Source: Sphaerisporangium siamense (GTDB lineage: Bacteria; Actinomycetota; Actinomycetes; Streptosporangiales; Streptosporangiaceae). From it: a stretch of 64,000 bases of DNA. The stretch covers positions 868,001 through 932,000 of the forward strand of contig NZ_JACHND010000001.1 in NCBI RefSeq assembly GCF_014205275.1, given 5' to 3'. Made by a program: the position numbers and the translations under genes. Within the stretch, counting starts at the first letter, position 1, and each line of letters opens with the position of its first letter. A model generated the notes under the pieces. That model ran no database searches. It was given only the letters and a program-made list of their open reading frames with translations, and was not told where the DNA came from. Positions 1 to 9,700 of this stretch are shown one piece after another.

Positions 1-50
1 CCGAGGAGCGCAACCGGCTGATGTTCGTGCAGTACCAGCTCGACCGCTGA
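1..50 (+). CDS. C-terminal end of an unidentified protein (partial)
   Basis: An open frame enters from the left edge (codons in phase from base 3) and stops at TGA 48-50. Only about 15 residues, ending NRLMFVQYQLDR, are visible. Too little remains to assign a family. A hairpin about 60 bp downstream is a plausible terminator for it. Confidence 0.6.
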   Translation, partial: EERNRLMFVQYQLDR

Positions 51-106
51 ACCACCCCGGCGATGCCGTGTCGTTGTCGGGGTCACTCCCGGGACGGCGG
101 GGCGCA

Positions 107-149
107 GGTGTCCCGGGCGGCCCGCCCGCGCGGCGCCGTCCGGGACACC
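107..149 (+). terminator. Hairpin, probable terminator of the upstream gene
   Basis: GGTGTCCCGG (107-116) pairs perfectly with CCGGGACACC (140-149) around a GC-rich loop. There is no T-tract, which is common for high-GC actinobacterial terminators. It lies shortly after the stop at position 50. Confidence 0.5.
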
Positions 150-397
150 GCTCACGCCGGCGGGCCCGTACGGCGAGTGGCCGGAGTAAGCCGGGTTCGG
201 CTCATAAAAGTGGCGAATCCATCTCGAAGCACGGAGAAACCATCTAAGGTTTCCGAGTTCGGCACCCGCGCTTCGGGCCGGCCCCGCCGACTCGTCGGTG
301 GCAGCCCGGGGGTTCACGGCGATCGTGACGGTTTGCGTAATCTCCGGACATATGGCGTGACATATCAATATTTCACCGGATCCTGGAGAGGGTAACC
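150..397. other. Intergenic region upstream of the DUF1707 gene
   Basis: No convincing coding frame is seen. The AT-richer part at about 320-385 probably holds the promoter of the following gene, and GGAGAGGG just before 398 is its ribosome binding site. I could not pick out clear -35/-10 boxes. Confidence 0.4.
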
Positions 398-1126
398 ATG
401 GTGCACGGCAACCCGAACCTTCGCGCCGACGACGCCGACCGCGACCAGGTCACCGCCCTCCTCAGCGAGGCGTACGGAACCGGCCGGCTCACCCGCGAAG
501 AGCTGGACGACCGCCTCGAACGCACCCAGACCGCCCGCTACCGCGGCGACCTCCAGGACCTCGTCAGAGACCTCCAGGCCACCCCTTACCCGCCGTCCCA
601 CCCCCAGCGACACACCCCCTGGCAGCAGACCCCGCACATGCCGGACCCCCGCTCCCAGGGCGCCTACGCGCCGGGGTCGTATCCACCGGGCTCCCCCTCG
701 CCGGGGCCGTACTCTCAGGGGCCATACGAACCAGGAGGGTACGCACAGACGCCGTACTCCCAGGGGCCGTACGCGCAGGGACCGGTCTCCCCGCAGGGGT
801 CCCACCTACCGCCCGTGGGCGACTCCGGATACCAGGGCGAGCCGCTGCCGCCGTACCAGTTGCAACAGATCCTCGACCAGCAGATCACCCAGCGCCTCGC
901 CATGGGCTGGCGCCTGGAGAGCCGGCACGGCTGGCAGGCCGTCCTGACCTACGGCGAGCCGCTCAACCCCGGAGTCCACGTCGCCCACGCCGCGATCACC
1001 GTCTTGACGTGCCTCGTGTGGGCCATCGTCTGGGCCGTCCACGCCAGTAAGTCGGGCATCCAGCGCCGCGAGCTGATCTCCATAGACGCCTGCGGCAACA
1101 TCCACGTCCAACCCCTCCCCAAGTAA
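398..1126 (+). CDS. DUF1707 domain protein with Pro/Tyr/Gly-rich linker and one membrane segment
   Basis: 242 residues. Residues 6-60 (NLRADDADRDQVTALLSEAY...LTREELDDRLERTQTARYRGDLQDLV) form a DUF1707 (SHOCT-like) domain, common in actinobacterial membrane-associated regulatory proteins. Residues 65-150 are low complexity, rich in P, Y, G, S and Q. The C-terminal part carries one hydrophobic helix (AAITVLTCLVWAIVWAV) and a short basic tail. The start is supported by GGAGAGGG seven bases upstream. It is monocistronic and convergent with the next gene. The molecular function of DUF1707 proteins is not established. Confidence 0.8.
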   Translation: MVHGNPNLRADDADRDQVTALLSEAYGTGRLTREELDDRLERTQTARYRGDLQDLVRDLQATPYPPSHPQRHTPWQQTPHMPDPRSQGAYAPGSYPPGSPSPGPYSQGPYEPGGYAQTPYSQGPYAQGPVSPQGSHLPPVGDSGYQGEPLPPYQLQQILDQQITQRLAMGWRLESRHGWQAVLTYGEPLNPGVHVAHAAITVLTCLVWAIVWAVHASKSGIQRRELISIDACGNIHVQPLPK

Positions 1127-1158
1127 GCGCCAGCGCCCCGGGGTCGTGTGTCGCGAGG

Positions 1159-1872
1159 TCAGTGCCGACCGGAGCGGGCCTCGGCGGCGGTCTTGAGGTC
1201 GGCCAACCACGCGTCCAGACCCGGTGCGAGGTAGCGGATGGCGGTGTCCGGGTCGGCCTCGATCTGGTCGCCGGTCCAGCTCTCCTCGGTGCGGACGACG
1301 ACGCCGCCCGTGACCTTGACGAAGTTCCAGACGTGGACGCCCCGGTCGATCCGCAGCCCCTCGCCGATCGCGGGCCCGGTCCAGCGGACGCACCTGTTCT
1401 GCTTGATCTGCTGGACGGTGGAGGTGATGACCAGGGTGGTGGCGGGCGTCGAGGGCGTGGCGGGCGCCGGAGTGGTCCACCGGAACCGCGACCCGTCCCG
1501 CAGCGGCCCCGGGTCCAGCCGCCTCATGCCGGTGACGGCCCCCTGCCACGAGGGCCAGCCCTCCACGTCGGTGTGCAACTTCCAGACGGTGCTCAGCGGC
1601 GCCTTGATGAAGGTCTCGGTCCGATGGCGCAGCTTCGCGGCCGGATCGATGCCCTCACCCCGACAGGTCAGCGAACCCGGGGCGACATGACCGGCCGTCG
1701 CCCTCTGACCGGCGGCGGCCGCACCGGCCGGTAGGGCGACGGCGCCAAGGAGCCCCGCGGCGACCAGCGGGATCGCGACGAGAGCGGAGCGCCGCGAGCC
1801 CCGGCGGAGGGATCGCGCGACGCCGGCCGGCGTCCGCCGGTTCGGCGCGGTGGAGGGGCTGGTGTCCATCAT
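1159..1872 (-). CDS. Secreted SRPBCC (START-like) domain protein
   Basis: About 237 residues from the ATG at 1872, preferred because AGGAGA lies eight bases upstream; an ATG at 1887 has no spacer to its AAGGA. The N-terminus is basic, then hydrophobic (ALVAIPLVAAGLLGAVALPAGAAAAG), a probable signal peptide. The mature part (KLRHRTETFIKAPLSTVWKLHTDVEGWPSWQGAVTGM...) is a polyketide-cyclase/SRPBCC fold that binds hydrophobic ligands. Export is unusual for this mostly cytoplasmic superfamily. It is divergent from the metallo-hydrolase gene at 2110. The ligand is unknown. Confidence 0.75.
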   Translation of the reverse strand: MMDTSPSTAPNRRTPAGVARSLRRGSRRSALVAIPLVAAGLLGAVALPAGAAAAGQRATAGHVAPGSLTCRGEGIDPAAKLRHRTETFIKAPLSTVWKLHTDVEGWPSWQGAVTGMRRLDPGPLRDGSRFRWTTPAPATPSTPATTLVITSTVQQIKQNRCVRWTGPAIGEGLRIDRGVHVWNFVKVTGGVVVRTEESWTGDQIEADPDTAIRYLAPGLDAWLADLKTAAEARSGRH

Positions 1873-2109
1873 GACCGTTCTCCTCATTCCTTGGCTGACC
1901 CGAGGGGCGAGTTAGCACCACTCGCTTCAGTTAGAAGCTATAACACCCAGACCGCATGAGGCAACAGCGAAAGTGAGATGTTCTAACCGCGCCAGGTATC
2001 CTCCTCAGACACTGTGTCGCATCATCCGGCCCGCGATTAGAACACGGCGGGGGAAGTGCCCCGTGGCCTGGGGGACATAGCGTCGGCGGGCACATAAGGA
2101 AGTGGTCTC

Positions 2110-3291
2110 ATGACGAATACCCCCGTGTCCCCCTGCTGCGCGACGCCCGAATCAGGCAGCTCGCGACGCAGCCTACTCAAGGCCGTCGGCGCGCTCGGCG
2201 GGGCGGGTGTGGCCTCCTTGGCCGGCGCCGCGCTCACCCCCGCCGCGGCGAACGCGGCATCGGCCCAGGCAGGGCCGGGCAAGCAGGACTGGTCCGGTAC
2301 CAACGTGGTGCTGCTGGGCACCGGCGGCGGTCCGATCCCCATGACGGACCGGCAGATGACCTCGCAGGTCGTGGTGGTCGACGGTGCGGCGTACGTGGTC
2401 GACTGCGGGAGCGGCGTGGTCCGGCAGATGTACGCGGCCGGCGTGACCCATGGGATGCTGCGGGCGCTGTTCGTGACCCACTTCCACGCCGACCACTTCA
2501 GCGACTACCTGCCGCTGATGCTGTTCGGACGACCACTGCCCGGACAGCAGTACGGCTATGCCGGTCAGCTCCACGTCTACGGCCCGCCGTCACTGGGCCT
2601 GCCGCCCGGGGTGCCGATGCCGGGGGTGGAGCTGATCCAACCGGACAACCCGCACCCGGGCATGACCGACGTCCACAACGGAGTGCTGGCCGCGTTCGCC
2701 ACCACGACGAACAGCCAGGGCATCAAGGCCGCGTTCGGACCGGATATCCGGGACCTCATCGTGCCCCACGACCTTTCGGTGAACGCGACGGCCGACCTGC
2801 CGTCACCGCCCCGGATGCGTCCCTTCACCGTGTACGAGGACAACCGCGTGCGCGTGAGTGCCACGCTGGTCAACCACTACTGGCCCTTCCCGGCGTTCGG
2901 CTTCCGGTTCGACACCGACCACGGCAGCGTCACGTTCTCGGGCGACACCACGCCGAGCGACAACCTCGTGGAGCTGGCCCGGAACACCGACGTGCTGGTG
3001 CACGAGATCATGGACGGTCAGAGCATGCTGGACCGCGGCATGGCGGAATTCATGGTGAAGGGTCTGCGCGGCTGCCACACCGACATCACGCAGATCGGTG
3101 ATGTCGCCACGCGGGCCGGAGCGCGCACCCTCGCCCTGTCGCACATCGTGCCGCTCACGCTCTCCTCGCCCACGCCGCCGAAGATCCCGGTGGGGCACTG
3201 GCGGTCGACGATCAAGCGGGACTACGACGGCACCCTCGTGATCGGAGAAGACCTGCAGCGCGTGCGCGTGGGCCGGCGACCCGGACGATGA
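2110..3291 (+). CDS. Tat-exported metallo-beta-lactamase-fold hydrolase
   Basis: 393 residues. The N-terminus has a twin-arginine signal (SRRSLLKAVGALGGAG, residues 18-33) followed by an Ala-rich cleavage region. The mature protein shows the MBL metal motif THFHADH at about 123-129, further candidate ligands at NHYWPFPAFG and SGDTTPS, and a late His in ALSHIVPL. The order resembles RNase Z/arylsulfatase-like MBL enzymes, but the export signal argues for an extracytoplasmic substrate that I cannot name. AAGGA precedes the ATG. A strong hairpin follows at 3326-3353. Confidence 0.8.
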   Translation: MTNTPVSPCCATPESGSSRRSLLKAVGALGGAGVASLAGAALTPAAANAASAQAGPGKQDWSGTNVVLLGTGGGPIPMTDRQMTSQVVVVDGAAYVVDCGSGVVRQMYAAGVTHGMLRALFVTHFHADHFSDYLPLMLFGRPLPGQQYGYAGQLHVYGPPSLGLPPGVPMPGVELIQPDNPHPGMTDVHNGVLAAFATTTNSQGIKAAFGPDIRDLIVPHDLSVNATADLPSPPRMRPFTVYEDNRVRVSATLVNHYWPFPAFGFRFDTDHGSVTFSGDTTPSDNLVELARNTDVLVHEIMDGQSMLDRGMAEFMVKGLRGCHTDITQIGDVATRAGARTLALSHIVPLTLSSPTPPKIPVGHWRSTIKRDYDGTLVIGEDLQRVRVGRRPGR

Positions 3292-3325
3292 AGTTCATGG
3301 TCTCCGGCTGAACCAGGCCGGGAAA

Positions 3326-3353
3326 GGCCGGACGGGAGTGATCCCGTCCGGCC
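3326..3353 (+). terminator. Perfect 12-bp hairpin terminator
   Basis: GGCCGGACGGGA and TCCCGTCCGGCC form a perfect stem with loop GTGA, 35 bases after the stop of the MBL-fold gene. Confidence 0.7.
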
Positions 3354-3361
3354 TGCGCGGG

Positions 3362-3511
3362 GCGCGGGGAGCCTCCGCGGCGGCCTGGCGGTACCGGGCG
3401 CGAGACGTCGTCCACGCCCCCGCCGAGGTCGTCGAGGTCACCGGGCCGTCCGAGCTGGTCGACCACATCCGCGCGCTCGCCGGCCGCTACACCCGCGCCG
3501 TGCCCTCGTGA
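3362..3511 (+). pseudogene. C-terminal remnant of a WYL/WCX-type transcriptional regulator
   Basis: The + frame ending at TGA 3509-3511 reads ...WRYRARDVVHAPAEVVE, then VTGPSELVDHIRALAGRY, then TRAVPS. This looks like the last 40-50 residues of HTH-WYL regulators of the YafY type. No start codon or upstream domain is present, and a terminator lies at its 5' edge. I infer a truncated relic. Family assignment rests on recognition of the tail pattern only. Confidence 0.4.
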
Positions 3512-3576
3512 CCGCTGTGAAACGAATCACGGCCGAGGGCGCGAACCGGCGGCCGGGTTGCGCACTCTCACCTGAC

Positions 3577-4125
3577 ATGGAGACTTTCAGGAAACGGACC
3601 GCGTTCGGCGCTCTCGCGCGCGCCGCGGCGGTCACCGCGACGGTGGCCGCCGCGCTCGCCGTGGGGACGGTCACCGCCGACGCCGCCACGATCCCGAAGT
3701 TCACGCCGCCCAAGGTGTTCGGCACGACCTTCCAGCCGGACCCGCACCACGACTTCACCAAGCACATCTCGCCGCGGCACGACGGCGTCCTGCGCGGCTG
3801 GGTCACGCACTACCGCGCCGGGGTGGCGGAGTACAAGCCGATCAAGTGGGTGAAGGACAGGTCCGGCAACACCGAGGGCTGGTTCACCGGCCCGCCGGAG
3901 GGCGACGTCAGGGTGTACGCCTCGCCGGTCTCGTCGAAGGTGGCCTTCTACAGCGCCCTCGGATGCCGGAAGCAGAGCGAGCCGACCGTGAACCGGCAGA
4001 GTGTGGGCGACAAGCGCTGCGCGCGCGACGTGCTCGTGTCGCGCATGAAGGCGTACCCGCGCCCGGCACTGATCACCGTCTACAAGGGCAAGATCGTGAA
4101 GTTCCAGGAGATCTACACCCCCTGA
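3577..4125 (+). CDS. Small secreted protein of unknown function
   Basis: 182 residues from the ATG at 3577 (METFRKRTAFGALARAAAV...), which gives a compact signal peptide; a longer frame from 3508 only adds a non-signal-like extension. Cleavage is likely after ADA in VTADAATIPKF. The mature protein is basic and aromatic, with two Cys (LGCRKQSE, KRCARDV) that could form a disulphide. No family is recognised. Its 3' end overlaps the convergent helR-like gene by 13 bases. Confidence 0.6.
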   Translation: METFRKRTAFGALARAAAVTATVAAALAVGTVTADAATIPKFTPPKVFGTTFQPDPHHDFTKHISPRHDGVLRGWVTHYRAGVAEYKPIKWVKDRSGNTEGWFTGPPEGDVRVYASPVSSKVAFYSALGCRKQSEPTVNRQSVGDKRCARDVLVSRMKAYPRPALITVYKGKIVKFQEIYTP

Positions 4126-6551
4126 CCGGTGTCCCTGGGTTCGGCGCCGCCGGCGTGCGGGCCGTCGTCCGCGGCCTCCCGGAGTTCCGGCACGGCGTCG
4201 GCGATCTCGGCGGGCGGAGGACCCGGGTGCAGGACGCCGAGCCGCCGGGTGGCCCGCGTCATCGCCACGTACAGGTCGTTACGGCCGCGCGGTGACGCGG
4301 CCAGGATCGCGGCCGGGTCGGCGATCAGCACCGCGTCGAACTCCAGCCCCTTGGCCTGCCTGACCCCGAGGACGACGACGGGGGCCGTCAGATCGGGATC
4401 CGCGCCGAAGGCCGCCCCGGGCACCGCGGCGCGGACGGCGGCGACCAGCTCGTCGCGCCGGCCGTCCGGGACGATCACCGCGAGCCGTCCACCGCGCAGC
4501 GCCGCCGCCTCGCGGGCCGCGTGGCGGGCCAGCACCGCGGGCAGGTCGCGGGCGGCTGCGCGCCACGGGAGCACACCCGTCCTGCGCACCGACCGCGGGG
4601 GCGCCGCCTCGACGCCGAGGTCCGCGGCGAGGCCGGCGGCGGCGTCCATGATCTCCGCCGGGGTGCGGTAGTTCACCGACAGCCGGGCCAGGCGCCACCG
4701 GTCGCCCGCGTACGGGCGCAGCACCTCGTCCCACGACGTCGCGCCGGCCGCGTCCGACGTCTGGGCCAGGTCGCCGACCAGCGTCATCGACCTGCCGGGG
4801 CAGCGCCTCATCACCATGCGCCACGCCATCGCCGACAGCTCCTGCGCCTCGTCCACGATCACGTGCCCGAAGGTCCAGGTGCGGTCCACGGCCGCCCGTT
4901 CGGCCACCGTCGCGTCCCCGGACTCCTCGTGCCGGTCGGCGAGCCGCCGGGCGTCCAGCAGGTCCCCGGCCGTGAGGACCTCCCCGTCGTCGTCGGCGGC
5001 GGCGATGTCCAGGACGCCCTGGGCGTAGGCGACCCGCCGGGCACGATCCCGTGCCGCCCGTGCCCGTTCCGCCCGGTCGTCCACGCCGAGCAGTTCGGCC
5101 GCCTCGTCCAGCAGCGGCACGTCCGCCGTGCTCCAGCCGCCCGGCGCCCGGACCAGGGACGCCCGCTCGGCCTCGTCCAGCCCCGGGGCGACGGCGGCGA
5201 GCCGGCGCGGGTCGGAGAACAGGTCCTCCAGCAGGCGCCGTGGCGTCAGCGCGGGCCACAGCGCGTCCAGCGCCCGCCGCACGGCGGGATCCGACGCGAG
5301 GGCGCGGCGCAGGTCGCGGACGTCGTCCTCGCCGCCGATCTCCTGCCGGGGCGTCTCGGGCTCCTCCGGCAGGCCCAGGGCGGCGAGGTCGGCCCGCACG
5401 GCGCGGTCCACGTCCGCCTCGGCGAGGATCCCGGCCACGTCGGCCTCGATGCGGTCGGCCAGCTCACGGGTCCGCTCGGCGAGGCGGCGCGCGAGGTGGC
5501 CGACGAGCGTGGCGACGAACCCCGGGCGCGCCTGGTTGTGCGGCAGGCGGGAGGCACGCGCCCGCGCGGCGGCCCGCGCGATGACCTCGGGCTCCAGGAC
5601 GAGGGTCTCGGTGTCGAACTCGACGCGGACCTCGGCGCCGGGCGGCGCCTGGTATTCGCGCACGGCCGCCGCCAGCACCTCGGCCATCACCGCGCGGCCC
5701 TTGACCTCCGCCGCCGGCTCGGCGCGGTCCGCGCGGACGCCGGGGAACAGGTCGGCGACGGTGGCCGACAGCACGCCGGTCTCCCCCAGGCCGGGCAGCA
5801 CCTGGCCGATGTAGCGGAGGAACGTGGGGTTCGGGCCGATGACCAGCACCCCTTGGGACGCCAGCCGGGGACGGTCGTAGAGCAGGTAGGCGGCGCGGTG
5901 CAGCGCCACCGCCGTCTTGCCGGTGCCGGGGCCGCCCTGCACCACCAGCACCCCGCGATGGTCGGAGCGGATGACCGCGTCCTGCTCCGCCCGCAGGGTC
6001 GCCACGACGTCGGGCATCCGCCCGGTACGCCCGGTGTTCAGCGCGGCCAGCAACGCCGCCTCCCCGGCCAGGGTTTCCGCCGCCGGGGCGTCGCCGTCCT
6101 CGCCGAGGGTCTCGTCGTCCACGCTCACCACGCGGCGTCCCCGGGTGAGGATGTGGCGCCGCCGCCGTACGTCCTTCGGGACGGCCGGGGTGGCCACGTA
6201 GAAGGGGCGGGCGGCGGGGGCGCGCCAGTCCACGAGCAGCGGGTCGCCGTCTCCGGACTCCGGCCACAGCCCGATCCTGCCGATGTAGCGCCGCTCGCCC
6301 CCGCCGAGGTCGAGTCGGCCGAAGCACAGCCGGTTCTCGGCCGCGTCGAGCCGGGCCAGCCTCCGGGTGTGCTCGCCGAACGCGACATCCCGTTCCGTGC
6401 GCGCCTGGGCCGTGCCGCCGGTGTCGTGCGACACCTCGGCCAGCCGGGCGCGTGTCTGGGCGCGCAGCGCGTCAAGCCGCCCGTAGAGCCGCGTCACGTA
6501 CGCCTGCTCGTGCGCGGTCTGGTCGCCGTGTTCCGGGTCTTGTGAAGTCAC
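4113..6551 (-). CDS. helR: HelD/HelR-like RNA polymerase-associated helicase
   Basis: About 812 residues from the GTG at 6551 (VTSQDPEHGDQTAHEQAY...), which follows AAGGCGACAAG and matches where HelR N-termini begin; the frame stays open to 6659. An N-terminal coiled region is followed by an UvrD-like motor with Walker A GGPGTGKTAVALHRA, motif II VIVDEAQELSAMAWR, motif III LVGDLAQTSD and a C-terminal motif VLGVRQAKGLEFDAVLI. HelR ATPases rescue stalled or rifamycin-bound RNA polymerase in actinobacteria. HelR versus a plain HelD paralogue cannot be settled by eye. I saw no rifamycin-associated palindrome upstream. Confidence 0.75.
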   Translation of the reverse strand: MTSQDPEHGDQTAHEQAYVTRLYGRLDALRAQTRARLAEVSHDTGGTAQARTERDVAFGEHTRRLARLDAAENRLCFGRLDLGGGERRYIGRIGLWPESGDGDPLLVDWRAPAARPFYVATPAVPKDVRRRRHILTRGRRVVSVDDETLGEDGDAPAAETLAGEAALLAALNTGRTGRMPDVVATLRAEQDAVIRSDHRGVLVVQGGPGTGKTAVALHRAAYLLYDRPRLASQGVLVIGPNPTFLRYIGQVLPGLGETGVLSATVADLFPGVRADRAEPAAEVKGRAVMAEVLAAAVREYQAPPGAEVRVEFDTETLVLEPEVIARAAARARASRLPHNQARPGFVATLVGHLARRLAERTRELADRIEADVAGILAEADVDRAVRADLAALGLPEEPETPRQEIGGEDDVRDLRRALASDPAVRRALDALWPALTPRRLLEDLFSDPRRLAAVAPGLDEAERASLVRAPGGWSTADVPLLDEAAELLGVDDRAERARAARDRARRVAYAQGVLDIAAADDDGEVLTAGDLLDARRLADRHEESGDATVAERAAVDRTWTFGHVIVDEAQELSAMAWRMVMRRCPGRSMTLVGDLAQTSDAAGATSWDEVLRPYAGDRWRLARLSVNYRTPAEIMDAAAGLAADLGVEAAPPRSVRRTGVLPWRAAARDLPAVLARHAAREAAALRGGRLAVIVPDGRRDELVAAVRAAVPGAAFGADPDLTAPVVVLGVRQAKGLEFDAVLIADPAAILAASPRGRNDLYVAMTRATRRLGVLHPGPPPAEIADAVPELREAADDGPHAGGAEPRDTGQGV

Positions 6552-6700
6552 CGTCTTGTCGCCTTGTCCTGGGAGCGGTTTCCGAAGCCCGTCCAGCGTG
6601 CGGCGGCAATTCAGGAAATAGCAGTCTTGTTCTTGCGACGCGCGTGAGCCGCCCGGCATCGCAGCAGGTCAGAGCGACCCATGCCGAGCGGCCCGCGCGG

Positions 6701-9700
6701 TCACCTGCCGTCGGGCGGCGGCACCTCCAGCGTGCCGAGGCGGCGAGCGGGGTCGGACGCCATCTGGTCCAGCACCGAGCGGAACCCGGCGGCGACCCTT
6801 TCGGCCGTGTCCTGGTCGAGAAGATGCCGCTGGTACTGCAGGATCATGCGGCCCGCCTCGACCACCAGGGTCAGCGGGTAGCTGTTGCCGCCGATCGAGT
6901 CCACCCCGGTCAGCTCGACTCCTCCGGCGCCCGCGTCGTCCTCGCGGTTCCACAGGTAGGACTGGAACGCCACGAGCGTGTCGAAGAGCGTGTCGAAACC
7001 CGCCGCCCGCTGGATCTCGCCCAGGCTGTGGTGGTGATGGTCCAGCAGCGCGATCTGCCGGGCCTGCAAGCCGGTCAGCAACTCGGCCACCGTCGCGTCC
7101 GGCGCGCGGCGGACGCGTACCGGGATGGTGTTGATGAACAGGCCCACCATCCCGTCCACCTCCGCCAGCGTCCCGGGCCTGCCGGAGACGACGGCGCCGA
7201 ACACGACGTCCTCCCGCCCCGTCAGCGCCGAGACCAGCACGGCCCAGGCGCCCTGCACCAGCGTGTTCAGCGTCACGCCCAGCTCGGCGCACCGCCTGCC
7301 GTACGCCCGGGCGTCCGCCACGGACACCGGGAGAACGACCTCTCCGACACCGCCCGGCGCTTCCTCCGCGGCGGCGCGCGGGGCGGCGAGCGCCGGGAGC
7401 ACGGTGGTGGGGCCGTCCACGCCCGCGAGTTCCTCGGCCCACGCCTTGGCGCTCGCCTCACGGTCCTGCCGCGACAGCCAGGCCAGGAAATCACGGTACG
7501 GCCGGGCGGGCGGCAGCGCGGAGGCGTCCCCGTCCGCCGCGTAGAGCTTGACGAGGTCCCGCCCCAGCACGTGCTCCGACCAGCCGTCGATCAGCACGTG
7601 GTGGATCGTGAGCACGAGCGCCGTACGGCCGGGGCCCAGCCGGACCAGCGTCATACGGAGCAGCGGAGCCGTGCCGGGCGCGAACCTGGACACCTCGTCC
7701 TCGGCGAGGAACCGCCGGAACGCCTCGTCCCGCTCGTCCTCGGCGAGTTCTCCCAGGTCCAGGTGCTTCCAGGGCAGTTCGACGCCGTCCACCACGATCT
7801 GCACCGTGTCGCCGAGCTCGTCCTCGACGAACGCGACACGCAGGTTGGGGTGACGCTCCAGGACGGCCTGCGCCGCGGCCCGCATCCTCACCGGGTCCAC
7901 CTCGCCGGACAGGTGGTAGACCGTCTGCAGGTGGTAGGCGTCGTGACCGCTGTCGTTCAGCATCGACTCGAACAGCATGCCCGCCTGCAACGGCGTAACC
8001 GGCCACACATCCGAGATGTGCGGATGGTCCTGGCCCCAGTAGTCCATGTCCTCCTGGCTGACCTCGACCAACGGCCCGGAACCGCGCCCGTCACCGCCCG
8101 GAATGCCGTCACCGCTCAGAACCCCGCCCGGGTCGCCGTCATCCCCGTGCGAGTTCCCGGCCGCTGTGCCGTTGACGGGCGCGTCCCCCACGGTCGCCTT
8201 CCCGACGACCGCGACCGCGCCCCCGATGGCCGCGGGCTCCGTGGCCGTGTCCGTGACGCTCGCGGCCAGGTCGGCCAGAGTGCGCGACTGGAGCACCTGC
8301 TTGGCGGTGATGTGCAGGCCGTAGGCGCGGGCGCGGCTGGTGAGCTGGATCGCGCGGATGCTGTCACCGCCGAGTGCGATGAACTCGTCGTCCAGCCCGA
8401 CCCGTTCCACCTCCAGCACGTGCGCCAGCACCTGGGCCAGGGTCTTCTCCACCGCCGAGCGCGGCGCGCGATACCCCGTACCCGTCCCGCCGAGCCGCGG
8501 GTCGGGTAACCCGCCCCGGTCCAGCTTGCCGTTGGGCGTCAACGGCAGGCGTTCCATCACCACGAACGCCGCGGGCACCATGAACGCCGGCAAGCGTGTG
8601 GCCGCGTAAGCCCGTAAGTTCTCGACATCCACCTCTGTGGACGTGGCGGGGACGATGTAGGCGGCCAGGCGGCCCTGACGGGCCATCACCGCGACCTGAG
8701 CCACCGACTGGTGGGCGCGCAGCACCGCCTCGATCTCGCCCAGCTCCACCCGAAGCCCGTTGATCTTGACCTGGAAATCCGCCCGGCCCAGTAACTCCAC
8801 CAACCCATCGGCCCCGAACCGTGCCACATCGCCGGTCCGGTACAACCGCTCGCCCACCACCGGCCCATACGACCAGTCGTCGATGAAACGCTCGGCGGTC
8901 TGCTCCGGCCGGCCCAGATACCCCCGCGCCAGCCCCACCCCCGCCAGATACAACTCCCCGGCCACGCCTGGGGGCACCGGCCGCAGCGACCCGTCCAGGA
9001 TGTACACCCGCTGATTGGCCATCGGCCGCCCGTAAGGAATACTCCGCCAGCTCGGGTCCACCCGATCCACCTCGAAGATCGTCGAATGGATCGACGCCTC
9101 GGTCGCCCCGCCCATCACCACGAACCGCACCTGCGCCGCCCACACCCGCACCCGCCCCGGCAATGGCACCGGCACCCAATCCCCACCCAGCAACACCAAC
9201 CGCAGTGCCAGGCCCGGCGGCGCGTTCTCCCCAGCGGCCGAGCCGAGACCCGCCTGCTCCAGGTGGTCGATCAGCAGGCCCAGCAGGGCCGGAGCCGAGT
9301 TCCAGATGGTGATGTGCTCGCGGGTCAGCAACTGCGCCCAGTGGGCGGGGTCCTTGGCGTGGGAAGCCTCCGGGATGACGACCCGGCCGCCGGCGATGGT
9401 CAGCCCCAGGAACTCATACACCGACATGTCGAAACTCGGCGAGGACAGGGCCAGCACCGCGTCCCACGGCCCCACCTGGAACCGCGTGTTCAGATCGGCG
9501 AGATTGTTCATCACCCCCCGATGCCGCAACGCGATCGGCTTGGGCTCCCCCGTCGACCCGGAAGTATGAATGATGTAGCACAAATCCTCAGGGCCAGAGG
9601 TGGGCCCCAGGTCGTCATCCGGCTGAGCGGCCAGTAAGGCCGTATCCCGATCGAGCAACAACAGCCGCCCGCCATCACCACCGGCGCCCGCACGGGGCAG

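Noticed and set aside
4521-6545. Long + strand open frames opposite the helR-like gene
   Set aside because: GC-rich shadow frames; the - strand frame carries all helicase motifs.
6551-6700. Rifamycin-associated element upstream of helR
   Set aside because: No 19-bp palindrome of the described type could be seen in this interval.
6452-8509. 685-codon + strand open frame over the NRPS
   Set aside because: Shadow of the NRPS gene; low-complexity Arg/Gln/His content and no domain.
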